Shown here: piece after piece, positions 25,225 to 31,801 of the stretch | Layout: every line of letters begins with the position of its first letter | Numbering within the stretch: the first letter of the stretch is position 1 | Source: Pontiella sulfatireligans | Lineage (GTDB): Bacteria; Verrucomicrobiota; Kiritimatiellia; Kiritimatiellales; Pontiellaceae | NCBI RefSeq assembly: GCF_900890705.1 | Contig: NZ_CAAHFH010000001.1 | Coordinates: forward strand, 372,001 to 436,000 | Direction of reading: 5' to 3' | DNA length: 64,000 bases | Translations under genes and position numbers: made by a program | Notes under the pieces: model-generated | What the model was told of the DNA's origin: nothing | Database searches by the model: none | Seen by the model: the letters and a program-made list of their open reading frames with translations, nothing else

Positions 25225-25857
25225 ATGGATTCGATTTATAAAATTATACCGTTCAACATAAAACACGGAAACTGCGGCGGATCGCTGGTGCAGTTCCAGC
25301 AGGGCGTTGAGCCGGAAAACGCTTTGCCGTTCAGCATTGGCAAGGTGCTGGTTTCGTCCGATATGAATCCGGATGATGTGCGCGGCAATCACGCCCACTA
25401 TGAAACGGAAGAGATTGTCGTGGCCCTGAGCGGTGGCTGCACGTTTGAATTGGATGACGGATGTGGCCGAAAAGAGACGGTGTCTCTTTCGTCCTCAGAG
25501 GTCAGTGAGCAGAGGACAGAGGTCAGCGATGGCGGATCAGGTAACAGCAATCCGATCTCCGATCTCCGACCTCCGATCTCTGCTTCACCCGAGTCAAACT
25601 TCCTCTACCCTTCTCAGGATGAAACGGGAGCTCTGGATATAGGTAATTCTCCAAACTCCAAACCTCAAACTTCAGACATCAAACCCGCTCTCCTTCTCTA
25701 TCCCCACATCTGGCGCACATTCTACGATTTTGAGCCGGGAACGGTGTTGTTGGTTGTGGCGAATATTACCTATGACGAAGCGGACTATATCCGAGACCGT
25801 GCAGAGTTTGAGCGGATTGCTGAAACCTGGTCGGGACTTGGCGGAAGTGCTGTTTGA
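25225..25857 (+). CDS. FdtA/QdtA-like dTDP-4-keto-6-deoxyglucose 3,4-ketoisomerase (cupin) with repeat-derived insert
   Basis: 210 residues against about 135-140 for the family. Residues 1-87 have the cupin start and the conserved RGNHAHYETEE (R53-H58). Residues 154-195 complete the cupin with LYPHIWRTFYDFEPGTVLLV and then YDEADYIRD. Between them, about residues 88-153 form a Ser/Pro/Asn-rich segment encoded by heptamer repeat arrays (25498-25685) and absent from the family. The frame is kept, so a protein could still fold if the insert loops out. It isomerises the 4-keto to a 3-keto sugar before amination. GGAG eight bases before ATG 25225 supports the start. Confidence 0.8.
   Translation: MDSIYKIIPFNIKHGNCGGSLVQFQQGVEPENALPFSIGKVLVSSDMNPDDVRGNHAHYETEEIVVALSGGCTFELDDGCGRKETVSLSSSEVSEQRTEVSDGGSGNSNPISDLRPPISASPESNFLYPSQDETGALDIGNSPNSKPQTSDIKPALLLYPHIWRTFYDFEPGTVLLVVANITYDEADYIRDRAEFERIAETWSGLGGSAV
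25498..25685 (+). repeat. Heptamer word arrays inside the 3,4-ketoisomerase gene
   Basis: Thirteen 7-base units run without slip from 25498 to 25588: first GAGGTCA, GAGGACA and variants, then the complementary type GATCTCC/GACCTCC. A second array of five units (CCAAACT, CCAAACC and variants) lies at 25651-25685. The two kinds of unit in the first array are near complements and could fold back on each other. All of it is translated as the extra segment of the cupin protein. Confidence 0.85.
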
Positions 25858-25893
25858 TAGCCACGAAAAACACAAGAAATCACAAAAAAATAT
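25858..25893 (+). repeat. Decamer repeat, left arm beside the GxxExxY gene
   Basis: Begins AGCCACGAAAAACACAAGAA in ten-base phasing and is A-rich to the end. It pairs as an inverted copy with 26363-26392. It starts directly after the cupin stop codon. Confidence 0.65.
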
Positions 25894-25993
25894 TCGGGAT
25901 GAGATGATATTATTAAAAGGTCTTCCTGAGTGTTTTGCATGAAACCTCGTGTTTTTTTATGGCTATGCATCTGTAATCAGAAAGGGAGTTCCA

Positions 25994-26362
25994 ATGACGG
26001 TTAATGAGCTATGCGATGTGGTGCGAGAGACAAGTTTTGCGATACACAAGTATCATCGCAATGGCCATTTGGAAAAAATCTATGAGAATGCCTTGGCTCA
26101 CCGCCTTCGGAAGTTGGGGGTGAAAGTTGAACAGCAGTTTCCATTAACCGTTTATGATGAGGATGGAACCGTAATCGGAGAATATTTTGCTGACCTTTTT
26201 GTTGAGGATTGCTTGATTGTTGAACTCAAGGCTTGCAGGAATACAGCAGAAGAACATGTTGCTCAATTATTAGGTTATTTAAAATCTTCACGAATCCATG
26301 ATGGATTGTTAATAAATTTTGGTGCGCCAAGGCTCTATATCAAAAAGTATGTAATGGACTGA
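25994..26362 (+). CDS. GxxExxY protein (PD-(D/E)XK-like fold)
   Basis: 122 residues. The naming motif is GHLEKIY at about residues 23-29. A DLFVEDCLIVELKA segment gives the D...ExK arrangement of the restriction-endonuclease-like fold. The function of this widespread family is not established. GGGAG five bases before ATG 25994 fixes the start; the frame is open from 25949. The gene is bracketed by inverted decamer repeats (25858 and 26363) and sits between two sugar-nucleotide genes with no functional tie to it, so it looks like a cassette insertion. Confidence 0.8.
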   Translation: MTVNELCDVVRETSFAIHKYHRNGHLEKIYENALAHRLRKLGVKVEQQFPLTVYDEDGTVIGEYFADLFVEDCLIVELKACRNTAEEHVAQLLGYLKSSRIHDGLLINFGAPRLYIKKYVMD

Positions 26363-26392
26363 GTTTCGTGTCTTTTGGTGTTTCTCGTGGCT
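26363..26392 (-). repeat. Decamer repeat, right arm beside the GxxExxY gene
   Basis: GTTTCGTGTCTTTTGGTGTT and then TCTCGTGGCT on the + strand; its complement starts AGCCACGAGAAACAC, matching the left arm at 25858. It begins at the base after the GxxExxY stop codon. Confidence 0.65.
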
Positions 26393-26409
26393 GATAAATT
26401 AAGGCGATT

Positions 26410-26925
26410 ATGGACTATTTTATTCATTCGTGGGCTCTGGTCGAAACCGATGATATTGGTGCAGGCACTCGCATCTGGGCCTTTGCCCATGTAATGGCTG
26501 ATGTATCCATCGGAGAAGAGTGCAATATCGGCGACCACGCCTTCATTGAGTCCGGTGTGCGCATTGGCAATGGGGTAACCATCAAAAACAATGTGCTGAT
26601 CTGGAAAGGCGTGCATCTTTCCAATTATGTTTTCATTGGCCCGAATGTGGTTTTTACGAATGACTTGCGCCCCCGCAGTCCGCGTATGCCGTTAATGAAA
26701 GAAAAGGAATTAGTGGAAGCCGATTGGCTGGCTGAGACCCAGGTGGAAGAAGGGGCTTCAGTCGGTGCCAATGCGACCATTGTGGCCGGTGTGACGCTGG
26801 GGAAATATTGCATGGTCGGTGCCGGCAGCGTAGTCACTAAGAACGTTGAGCCCTTTGTATTAGTGGTCGGCAATCCGGCCCGGGTAGTCGGGCGGGTGAA
26901 TGAGCTGGGGGATAGGGTCGAGTAG
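26410..26925 (+). CDS. Hexapeptide acetyltransferase, FdtC/QdtC/WbpD-like
   Basis: 171 residues, left-handed beta-helix with IGAGTRIWAFAHVMADVSIG and further hexapeptide turns, then FTNDLRPRSPRMP and NPARVVGRV at the end. This is the layout of the N-acetyltransferases that act on 3-amino-3,6-dideoxy sugar nucleotides. With the ketoisomerase upstream and the aminotransferase at 29687 it completes a Fuc3NAc- or Qui3NAc-type pathway. Confidence 0.8.
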   Translation: MDYFIHSWALVETDDIGAGTRIWAFAHVMADVSIGEECNIGDHAFIESGVRIGNGVTIKNNVLIWKGVHLSNYVFIGPNVVFTNDLRPRSPRMPLMKEKELVEADWLAETQVEEGASVGANATIVAGVTLGKYCMVGAGSVVTKNVEPFVLVVGNPARVVGRVNELGDRVE

Positions 26926-27028
26926 GGGTGTATTGGGTGTGGGTGTATTTGTGTAATCTGAAACGCTTTTACACCCTTACAACTTCTGACCCCCTCACTC
27001 CCACACATCGGATAAAGTGCGGAGCAGT
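26926..27028. repeat. Convergent intergenic octamer words, possible two-way terminator
   Basis: A GTGTATTx-type octamer run at 26928-26958 faces complementary ACACCC/TTAC words at 26968-27005. The two halves can pair imperfectly. It lies between converging genes, where a bidirectional terminator would be expected, but no clear U-tract is present. Confidence 0.45.
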
Positions 27029-28468
27029 TTATCCGTCCGCCTTCCCTTTCAGAATGATCCAGACAGTGCCGAAGAGCACCATTAGGTCCATGGCCGGATT
27101 CATGTTCCGCGAATAATAGATGTCGTACAGAACCGTGTCGTTAAAGGTGACGCCGGTCTTGGCGGCATACAGCTTCCATAGGCCTGTGCATCCGGGATTA
27201 ATGTGGAAGCGCAGCCTATGCCATTCGTCTTCGAGCTCGTATTCGCTGGGCGGGACCGGGCGGGGGCCAACCAGGGCCATGTCGCCTTTGAGTACGTTGA
27301 ACAGTTGGGGAAGCTCATCGATGGCCCATTTGCGGATAAATTTTCCCACCGGCGTGACGTAGGCGGTATTCACCACTTTGGAGAGAGTTTCGCCTTCTTG
27401 TTGGTTCTGGATGAAATCTTTGATTTGATCGTTGCGGGTTTCGTCTTGGTCGGCTCCGACGGCCATGGAGCGGAATTTGTAGAAGGGAAAGGTTTTTCCA
27501 TTCCGGCCGACCCGTTCCTTGGTGTAGAAAACCGGGCCGGGGGACGTCAGCTTGACCGCCAGGGCGGTTCCAATGAATATCGGGGAAAGCACCAGCACGC
27601 CCAGCAGCGACGCACAAAAATCGAACCCCCGCTTCCATGATTTAAACAGCATGTTGTTGGGTATGCCGTACATGCGAATAAAGGGAATGTCAAAATAGGC
27701 ATCGGCGGAATCGGAGCGTTGAAGCGCTAGGGATTTGTTGGAGTGAATATCGACCCATCCAAAAAGACGCACGCAGCTTTCGATCAAATCCATTAGTTTT
27801 TGGTGCGAAAGCTCAGGGTTGCAGATGACGGCGCCTTCGAGGTTATACAGATCAATGACGTCGGGCAATGTGCTGGGCATGCCAAGGAATGGAACCGAAT
27901 TTACCGTTGCCACTTGATCGGCATCTTCCATGATTCCGACCACACTCATGCCGCAATCCGGTTGCTTTCTGCATTCCGCAATAAATTGATTGGTCAATTC
28001 CGTGTCGCCAATCACTACGACACGCCTGCGCATGTCGGTTTTGGAAAGCAGCGATGCTAGAATCCGTACAATGACCAACCGATGGATGGAAAGGGTGATC
28101 AGAAGCAGCACACCCCAATATACGAGTACCCATCGAGAAGGAATGAACAGATCGGATTTGGAAAAACCTTTTGCCAGCACGTAGATGGCTACAGCAATGA
28201 GAGACGCTTTGACGATCGCTATAAAGTGTGGCAACGGGGCAAGCTGGATTTTACGTTTGTACAGCCCCAAGGTGCTGAATATGCCAATAAAGATCGCTGC
28301 AAGCACGAACAGCAACACGAGTTCGGGGATGATGTGGTAGCGGGAGATCATGTCCAAGCTTGAATCATACGGTCGGAAGTATAGTGCAACGGCAAACGTG
28401 CCGACCAGAATCATCCAGTCAGTCGCCATCAGATAAACAAAAGTCCGGCTACGCCTCATATGCTGCAT
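27029..28468 (-). CDS. Polyprenyl-phosphate sugar-1-phosphate transferase (WcaJ-like)
   Basis: 479 residues: five N-terminal hydrophobic helices, a Rossmann-like middle part (RRVVVIGDTELTNQFI), and the bacterial sugar transferase domain from about residue 275 with KRGFDFCASLLGVLVLSPIF, then FYTKERVGRNGKTFPFYKFR, and IDELPQLFNVLKGDMALVGP with the catalytic D-E pair. It starts repeat-unit synthesis by moving a hexose-1-phosphate to undecaprenyl phosphate. It is the only biosynthetic gene here on the minus strand, and a second initiating transferase lies at 31802. The start may be at 28468 or 28459; an AAGGGG fits the latter better. Confidence 0.9.
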   Translation of the reverse strand: MQHMRRSRTFVYLMATDWMILVGTFAVALYFRPYDSSLDMISRYHIIPELVLLFVLAAIFIGIFSTLGLYKRKIQLAPLPHFIAIVKASLIAVAIYVLAKGFSKSDLFIPSRWVLVYWGVLLLITLSIHRLVIVRILASLLSKTDMRRRVVVIGDTELTNQFIAECRKQPDCGMSVVGIMEDADQVATVNSVPFLGMPSTLPDVIDLYNLEGAVICNPELSHQKLMDLIESCVRLFGWVDIHSNKSLALQRSDSADAYFDIPFIRMYGIPNNMLFKSWKRGFDFCASLLGVLVLSPIFIGTALAVKLTSPGPVFYTKERVGRNGKTFPFYKFRSMAVGADQDETRNDQIKDFIQNQQEGETLSKVVNTAYVTPVGKFIRKWAIDELPQLFNVLKGDMALVGPRPVPPSEYELEDEWHRLRFHINPGCTGLWKLYAAKTGVTFNDTVLYDIYYSRNMNPAMDLMVLFGTVWIILKGKADG

Positions 28469-28524
28469 CCCCTTAATGAAGCAGAGTACAATGTAGTATA
28501 AAACGCTAATTGTAAATATTGGGT

Positions 28525-28590
28525 GTGGATATAATTTGGTGCTGGGTGCTTGGGGCTGGGTAAGGGGTAAGGGCGTGGTGGAGTATGGAT
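28525..28590 (+). repeat. G-rich octamer-like words
   Basis: Degenerate GTGCTTGG, GTAAGGGC, GTGGTGGA and GTATGGAT units with some phase slips, related to the clean octamer array at 30798. It lies between the divergent sugar transferase and toxin-antitoxin genes. Confidence 0.5.
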
Positions 28591-28653
28591 GACAAAAGCG
28601 GATGACAAAAGCGTACTAATGGGTTGATGAACTACGTACGTTAATGTACGCTT
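28587..28653 (+). promoter_or_regulatory. Putative operator region of the Phd/PIN toxin-antitoxin operon
   Basis: A perfect 13-base tandem duplication GGATGACAAAAGC lies at 28587-28599 and 28600-28612. It is followed by two nested dyads: AAGCGTAC (28609) with GTACGCTT (28646), and CGTAC-GTTAAT-GTACG at 28635-28650. This stands 18-80 bases before the antitoxin start, where antitoxins usually autoregulate. Binding is inferred from position only. Confidence 0.5.
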
Positions 28654-28670
28654 GGATCTGAGGTGGAAAT

Positions 28671-28892
28671 ATGACAGTCACAGCATCCGTGCTTAGGAAG
28701 GACATCTATCATTTGCTCGACCATGTGTTGGAAACCGGGCAACCGTTAGCCGTGCAGCGGAAGACCGGAACGGTAAAAATTGTGGCTGAACAACCATCGA
28801 CCAAAATGTCGCGGCTGAGAAAGCGCGAGTGTATTCAAGGCGATCCAGAGGAACTGGTTCATTCTGATTGGTCGGGAGAGTGGAAGCCGTGA
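28671..28892 (+). CDS. Phd/YefM-type antitoxin
   Basis: 73 residues. MTVTASVLRKDIYHLLDHVL and then TGQPLAVQRKTGTVKIVAEQ match the DNA-binding Phd/YefM N-terminus. The C-terminal part, ending in SDWSGEWKP, would wrap the toxin. GAGGTGG at 28659 is the ribosome binding site. The stop overlaps the toxin start (GTGA). Confidence 0.8.
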   Translation: MTVTASVLRKDIYHLLDHVLETGQPLAVQRKTGTVKIVAEQPSTKMSRLRKRECIQGDPEELVHSDWSGEWKP

Positions 28893-29263
28893 TATATCTG
28901 GATACGCATGTCGTGGTGTGGCTCTATGCGGGAGAGTTTGACCGGTTTCCCGCCAGTGCGTCTGAATTTATCGAACAGAACAACCTGCTCATATCGCCAG
29001 CCGTGTTGCTGGAGCTGCAGTTTCTCAAGGAAATCAAGCGTATCACAGCTGACCCGATGCTGGTGTTCCAGACGTTGGAAGAAACCATCGGCCTGCAGTT
29101 GTGCAAACTGGAGTTCTACAAGGTGGTCGTTGGTGCATTGTCCCAGTCGTGGACCCGCGACCCGTTTGACCGGTTGATTGCCGCTCAGGCATCGATCCGA
29201 AATGCGTCGCTGCTCACCAAAGACCGGATCATCCGTCGCAACTGTTCCACTGCCTGCTGGTGA
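28889..29263 (+). CDS. PIN-domain ribonuclease toxin (VapC-like)
   Basis: About 124 residues from GTG 28889. The acidic PIN residues are present in order: D in IYLDTHVVVW, E in VLLELQFL, D in RDPFDRLIAAQA and D in LLTKDRII. The protein should cleave RNA and be held by the upstream antitoxin. The orphan pair separates the sugar transferase and aminotransferase genes, and it differs from the brnTA-like pair 6 kb upstream. Confidence 0.85.
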   Translation: MIYLDTHVVVWLYAGEFDRFPASASEFIEQNNLLISPAVLLELQFLKEIKRITADPMLVFQTLEETIGLQLCKLEFYKVVVGALSQSWTRDPFDRLIAAQASIRNASLLTKDRIIRRNCSTACW

Positions 29264-29439
29264 ATGCCGTGTGTGATGCTGCCGACGGGTTACTTTTGGC
29301 GACGGGAAATAGCTTTAAACCTAAAAAAAGCAGTTGCCTAGTTTGGGTTGGATGTAAGATTTGAGGCCTGAAGGCGTAGACGCCTACTTCGAGGGGTTCA
29401 AACCGCTGCAGACGGCCCGAAATCGGCAGCCCGAAGGGT

Positions 29440-29535
29440 AGAAATGAATGAACCAAAAACGCACCCACCGGGTGATGGATCAAATTCAACGATCACGCTG
29501 TTATCATTGGTCAAAACCATGGTTCATTCATTTCT
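29440..29535. repeat. Perfect 16-base inverted repeat with 64-base loop (MITE-like)
   Basis: AGAAATGAATGAACCA at 29440-29455 is exactly complementary to TGGTTCATTCATTTCT at 29520-29535, and a GGCAGC stands just outside each arm in the same inverted sense. No open frame lies in the loop. It could be a tiny non-autonomous element or a large stem-loop. Confidence 0.65.
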
Positions 29536-29579
29536 GCTGCCTTTTATAGGTTAAATGGAACGTGATGGGTGAAGGGGCC

Positions 29580-29666
29580 GAGGTCGGATATCAGAAGCCA
29601 GAGACCTGAAAATTTCTTAACACTTAAAACCTAAGGCTTGAAGATGCAGGCATTTGCCTGCATCTT
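29580..29666 (+). repeat. Heptamer array ending in a 12-bp hairpin
   Basis: Seven-base units in phase, with one short unit: GAGGTCG and relatives first, then CACTTAA, AACCTAA and GGCTTGA. The array runs into AAGATGCAGGCA-TT-TGCCTGCATCTT (29641-29666). The core AACACYTAAAACCTMAGGC matches 9991-10009. As there, the hairpin sits just before the start of a biosynthetic gene (20 bases before ATG 29687). Confidence 0.75.
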
Positions 29667-29686
29667 GTCTGAGTACGGAGGATTAT

Positions 29687-30793
29687 ATGAAAGTACCTTT
29701 TTTAGATTTGCAGGCCTTGTCGGCCGAAGTGGCGGACGATGTTATTGAGCGCTGGAAAATCATTATTGAACAATCTGATTTTGTTCTTGGTGGAGAGGTT
29801 GCACGATTCGAGGAGGAATTCGCGGCTTATTGCAATTGCAAGCATGCCATCGGCGTGGCTTCTGGGCTGGATGCCTTAAAGTTGATTCTCCGGGCAATGG
29901 ACATCGGGACGGGCGACGAGGTGATAACTGCGGCAAATTCGTTCATTGCCACTGCGCTGGCGATTACGTCGGTTGGAGCCGATCCGGTTTTGGTCGATAT
30001 GGCCGATAAGGATTTCCTTATTAATGTCCAGGATTTAGAAAATGCCATCACTCCCAATACTAAAGCGATCATTCCTGTCCACCTCTATGGTCAGGCCGCT
30101 GACATGGATCCCATTGTTGAACTGGCTCGCAAGCATGGGCTGAAAGTAATTGAAGACGCCGCGCAGGCGCATGGTGCACTCTACAAAGGCCACAAGTGCG
30201 GGACGCTCGGCGATGCCGCTGCCTTTAGTTTCTATCCCGGGAAAAACCTAGGCGCTTTTGGTGATGGCGGCGCTGTAACGACCAATGATCCTGAGTTAGC
30301 TGAAAAAATAATGTCGTTTCGCAACTATGGCTCGCCGCGCCGCTACCACCACGAACTGCTGGGCGAAAACAGCCGGCTCGACACTGTACAGGCGGCCGTG
30401 CTTTCCATAAAACTCCCGCGTTTGGACGAATGGAATGTCGCACGGCGCAGCATTGCCTCCCGCTATGCCGAAGGTTTGGAGAGCGTGGCGGGGCTACGGC
30501 TGCCAGTTACAAACGCCAATGCTGAACATGTGCATCATCTCTACGTCGTCCGTGCCGAAAAGCGCGATGAACTGTTGACCCTTTTGCAGGAGAGGGATAT
30601 TGGCTGCAACATTCACTATCCGATACCGATCCATCTGCAGGAGGCCTATGCCTTTAAAGGGTGGAAGGCAGGGGATTTTCCCGAAGCGGAAAAAGCGGCC
30701 GGCGAGATATTGTCGCTGCCCATCTTTCCAACCATGACCGATGATCAGGTTGATTATGTAGTCGAAGCAGTCGGGGGGTTTTTTACGCAGTAG
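29687..30793 (+). CDS. DegT-family aminotransferase, FdtB/QdtB-like
   Basis: 368 residues. The PLP lysine is K186 in [16 protein letters not shown], and [15 protein letters not shown] is the phosphate-binding region. The sequence pattern ([20 protein letters not shown] and [14 protein letters not shown]) fits the dTDP-3-keto-6-deoxyhexose 3-aminotransferases that work with FdtA-like isomerases. GGAGG eight bases before ATG 29687 sets the start. It is separated from its pathway partners by a convergent sugar transferase and a toxin-antitoxin pair. Confidence 0.85.
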   Translation: MKVPFLDLQALSAEVADDVIERWKIIIEQSDFVLGGEVARFEEEFAAYCNCKHAIGVASGLDALKLILRAMDIGTGDEVITAANSFIATALAITSVGADPVLVDMADKDFLINVQDLENAITPNTKAIIPVHLYGQAADMDPIVELARKHGLKVIEDAAQAHGALYKGHKCGTLGDAAAFSFYPGKNLGAFGDGGAVTTNDPELAEKIMSFRNYGSPRRYHHELLGENSRLDTVQAAVLSIKLPRLDEWNVARRSIASRYAEGLESVAGLRLPVTNANAEHVHHLYVVRAEKRDELLTLLQERDIGCNIHYPIPIHLQEAYAFKGWKAGDFPEAEKAAGEILSLPIFPTMTDDQVDYVVEAVGGFFTQ

Positions 30794-30797
30794 ATGC

Positions 30798-30980
30798 GTA
30801 AGGGAGTATCTGGGTATGGGCGTGGAGGCGTAAGGGAGTTATTGGGTAAGGGAGTTGTGGAGTAAAGGTGCAGGGGCGTTACTGGGTAGTTGAGTCTGGG
30901 AGTCCTTGGGTAAGGGAGTGGGATGAGTAAGGGCGTTACACCGATACCCTATTTACACCATTACTCCGTTACTGAAGGAA
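30798..30980 (+). repeat. Octamer word array, 18 G-rich units plus complementary tail
   Basis: From 30798 to 30942 the DNA divides into 18 consecutive units, all eight bases long except one of nine. All begin with G and 17 begin GT, with consensus GTNNNGGN. GTAAGGGA recurs at 30798, 30830, 30846 and 30910. From 30935 to 30980 complementary C-rich words (TTACACC, ATTACTCC) appear, so the array can fold on itself. It fills the 200-base gap between the aminotransferase and the four-helix-bundle gene and starts five bases after the former's stop. Confidence 0.9.
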
Positions 30981-30993
30981 ACGGGATAAAATC

Positions 30994-31245
30994 ATGGGTG
31001 AATTTGCTAATAGTTTTCGAGATCTGGATGTGTATCAAGACGCATTAAACTTGTCCTTGGAAATCCATGAGTTTGCCAAATTCTTGCCCACTGAAGAAAG
31101 GTATGTGTTGGCTGATCAAATGCGACGAGCTTCTCGCTCCGTGCCAGCTAATATTTCCGAAGCGTGGCTTCCTGCTCCGCTTCCAGCCCGTTGGGCTTAC
31201 TGGCCGGAGGGTAGAGACGTTTATGTATGTTGTATATGCCATTGA
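30994..31245 (+). pseudogene. Four-helix-bundle (S23/23S IVS-type) protein, N-terminal part, interrupted
   Basis: Residues 1-58 follow the family: FRDLDVYQDALNLSLEIHEF, and then QMRRASRSVPANISEAW. After W58 the sequence turns into foreign LPAPLPARWAYWPEG and stops at codon 84. The rest of the family (RKRRYKAAFIAKLSDSETEA onward) resumes at 31489 in the same phase. Functions of this family are unclear; relatives are found in 23S rRNA intervening sequences. The gene lies between inverted octamer arrays (30798 and 31733). Confidence 0.8.
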
Positions 31246-31488
31246 GAGTCGAACAACGGGGAGGGTGTATGTGGGGCAGTCTCAAGATTTTGATAAACGA
31301 TTGAAGCTTCATAACAGTGGGCATGTTATATCGACCTCGCAAGACGGGCCTTGGATGCTTGTCGCTATGGAATGCTTTGAGACGCGAGATCAGGCTCGTT
31401 GGTGCGAAAAGTTGTTGAAGAAGTCTCGTGGAAGACGGTTGAAATGGTTGGAGCAACACAAGCAATGACTCGCGTACAACTCGGAGAG
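31168..31488 (+). mobile_element. 321-bp insert carrying a GIY-YIG nuclease in the four-helix-bundle gene
   Basis: Removing 31168-31488 restores a continuous reading frame ...SVPANISEAW-RKRRYKAAFIAKL..., the normal family sequence, so the insert is exactly 107 codons and seamless, with no duplicated target bases at these limits. It begins with a hairpin AGCCC-GTT-GGGCT and encodes a small GIY-YIG protein. It is organised like a homing or intervening element, but no intron core fold was recognised by eye. Confidence 0.7.
31223..31468 (+). CDS. GIY-YIG nuclease (URI domain, COG2827-like)
   Basis: 81 residues. Family features are YVVYAIES (the GIY-like strand), RVYVGQSQDFDKRLKLHNSG (YIG-equivalent YVG plus the catalytic-type Arg), and ARWCEKLLKKSRGRRLKWLE. 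Single-domain proteins of this type are presumed nucleases, related to the UvrC N-terminus and homing enzymes. GGAGGG about 11 bases upstream supports ATG 31223. The stop overlaps the start of the downstream gene fragment (ATGA). The gene lies wholly inside the 321-bp insert. Confidence 0.85.
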   Translation: MYVVYAIESRTTGRVYVGQSQDFDKRLKLHNSGHVISTSQDGPWMLVAMECFETRDQARWCEKLLKKSRGRRLKWLEQHKQ

Positions 31489-31692
31489 CGTAAACGTAGA
31501 TACAAAGCAGCGTTTATTGCCAAATTGAGTGATTCTGAAACAGAAGCATCTGAGATGCAGTGCTGGCTGGACTTTTCATTAAAGGCCAAGTTTATGACGC
31601 AGATTGTGTATGAAGGTTTTGATCAGCGATACGAACGAATTATCGCACAGCTTGTGACGATGATTGACGGAGCAGACAAATGGTGTCGTTGA
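31465..31692 (+). pseudogene. Four-helix-bundle protein, C-terminal part, fused to insert sequence
   Basis: ATG 31465 overlaps the nuclease stop. The first eight residues (MTRVQLGE) come from the insert, and the rest (RKRRYKAAFIAKLSDSETEA, then WLDFSLKAKFM) is the missing C-terminal half of the gene at 30994. Coupled translation could still produce it as a separate half-protein. Whether the two halves assemble is unknown. Confidence 0.7.
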
Positions 31693-31732
31693 GAGATGGA
31701 GTCGATGTGAAATCAGGGTGGCACTATCTTTT

Positions 31733-31780
31733 CCCCATACCCCCTTACGCCCATACTCCCTTACCCCTTTCCTCCATACA
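31733..31780 (-). repeat. Octamer word array, inverted relative to 30798
   Basis: Six eight-base units in phase on the + strand, CCCCATAC, CCCCTTAC, GCCCATAC and so on, the exact complement class of GTAWGGGN at 30798-30942. Together they bracket the split four-helix-bundle gene. The array also forms the leader of the sugar transferase gene, ending just before its ribosome binding site. Confidence 0.85.
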
Positions 31781-31801
31781 TCGACGACAGGAGAACAAAC
31801 C

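Larger units (their letters stand above)
29264..29686. other. 423-base gene-free stretch with hairpins and inverted repeats
   Basis: No supported gene. The first 90 bases hold nothing clear. Next come a GGCGT-A-GACGCC hairpin near 29368, a 16-base perfect inverted repeat (29440-29455 with 29520-29535), and a heptamer array ending in a 12-base perfect hairpin (29580-29666). A GGAGG site for the aminotransferase gene follows. Confidence 0.6.

Noticed and set aside
30798-30942. CRISPR array
   Set aside because: Units are contiguous, eight bases long and degenerate, with no spacers and no cas genes.
30798-30942. Telomere-like GTAAGGG repeat or replication origin
   Set aside because: The units vary too much, no DnaA boxes or partition genes are near, and the same class occurs at several intergenic sites.
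31161-31491. AGCGT direct repeat at both ends of the GIY-YIG insert as a target-site duplication
   Set aside because: Using it as the boundary would leave a stop codon in the restored host gene, while the seamless boundary restores the conserved family sequence.
31664-31801. N-terminal extension of the WbaP-like protein
   Set aside because: It is translation of the octamer array and the end of the preceding gene fragment; a TTG with an ideal ribosome binding site at 31802 is a better start.
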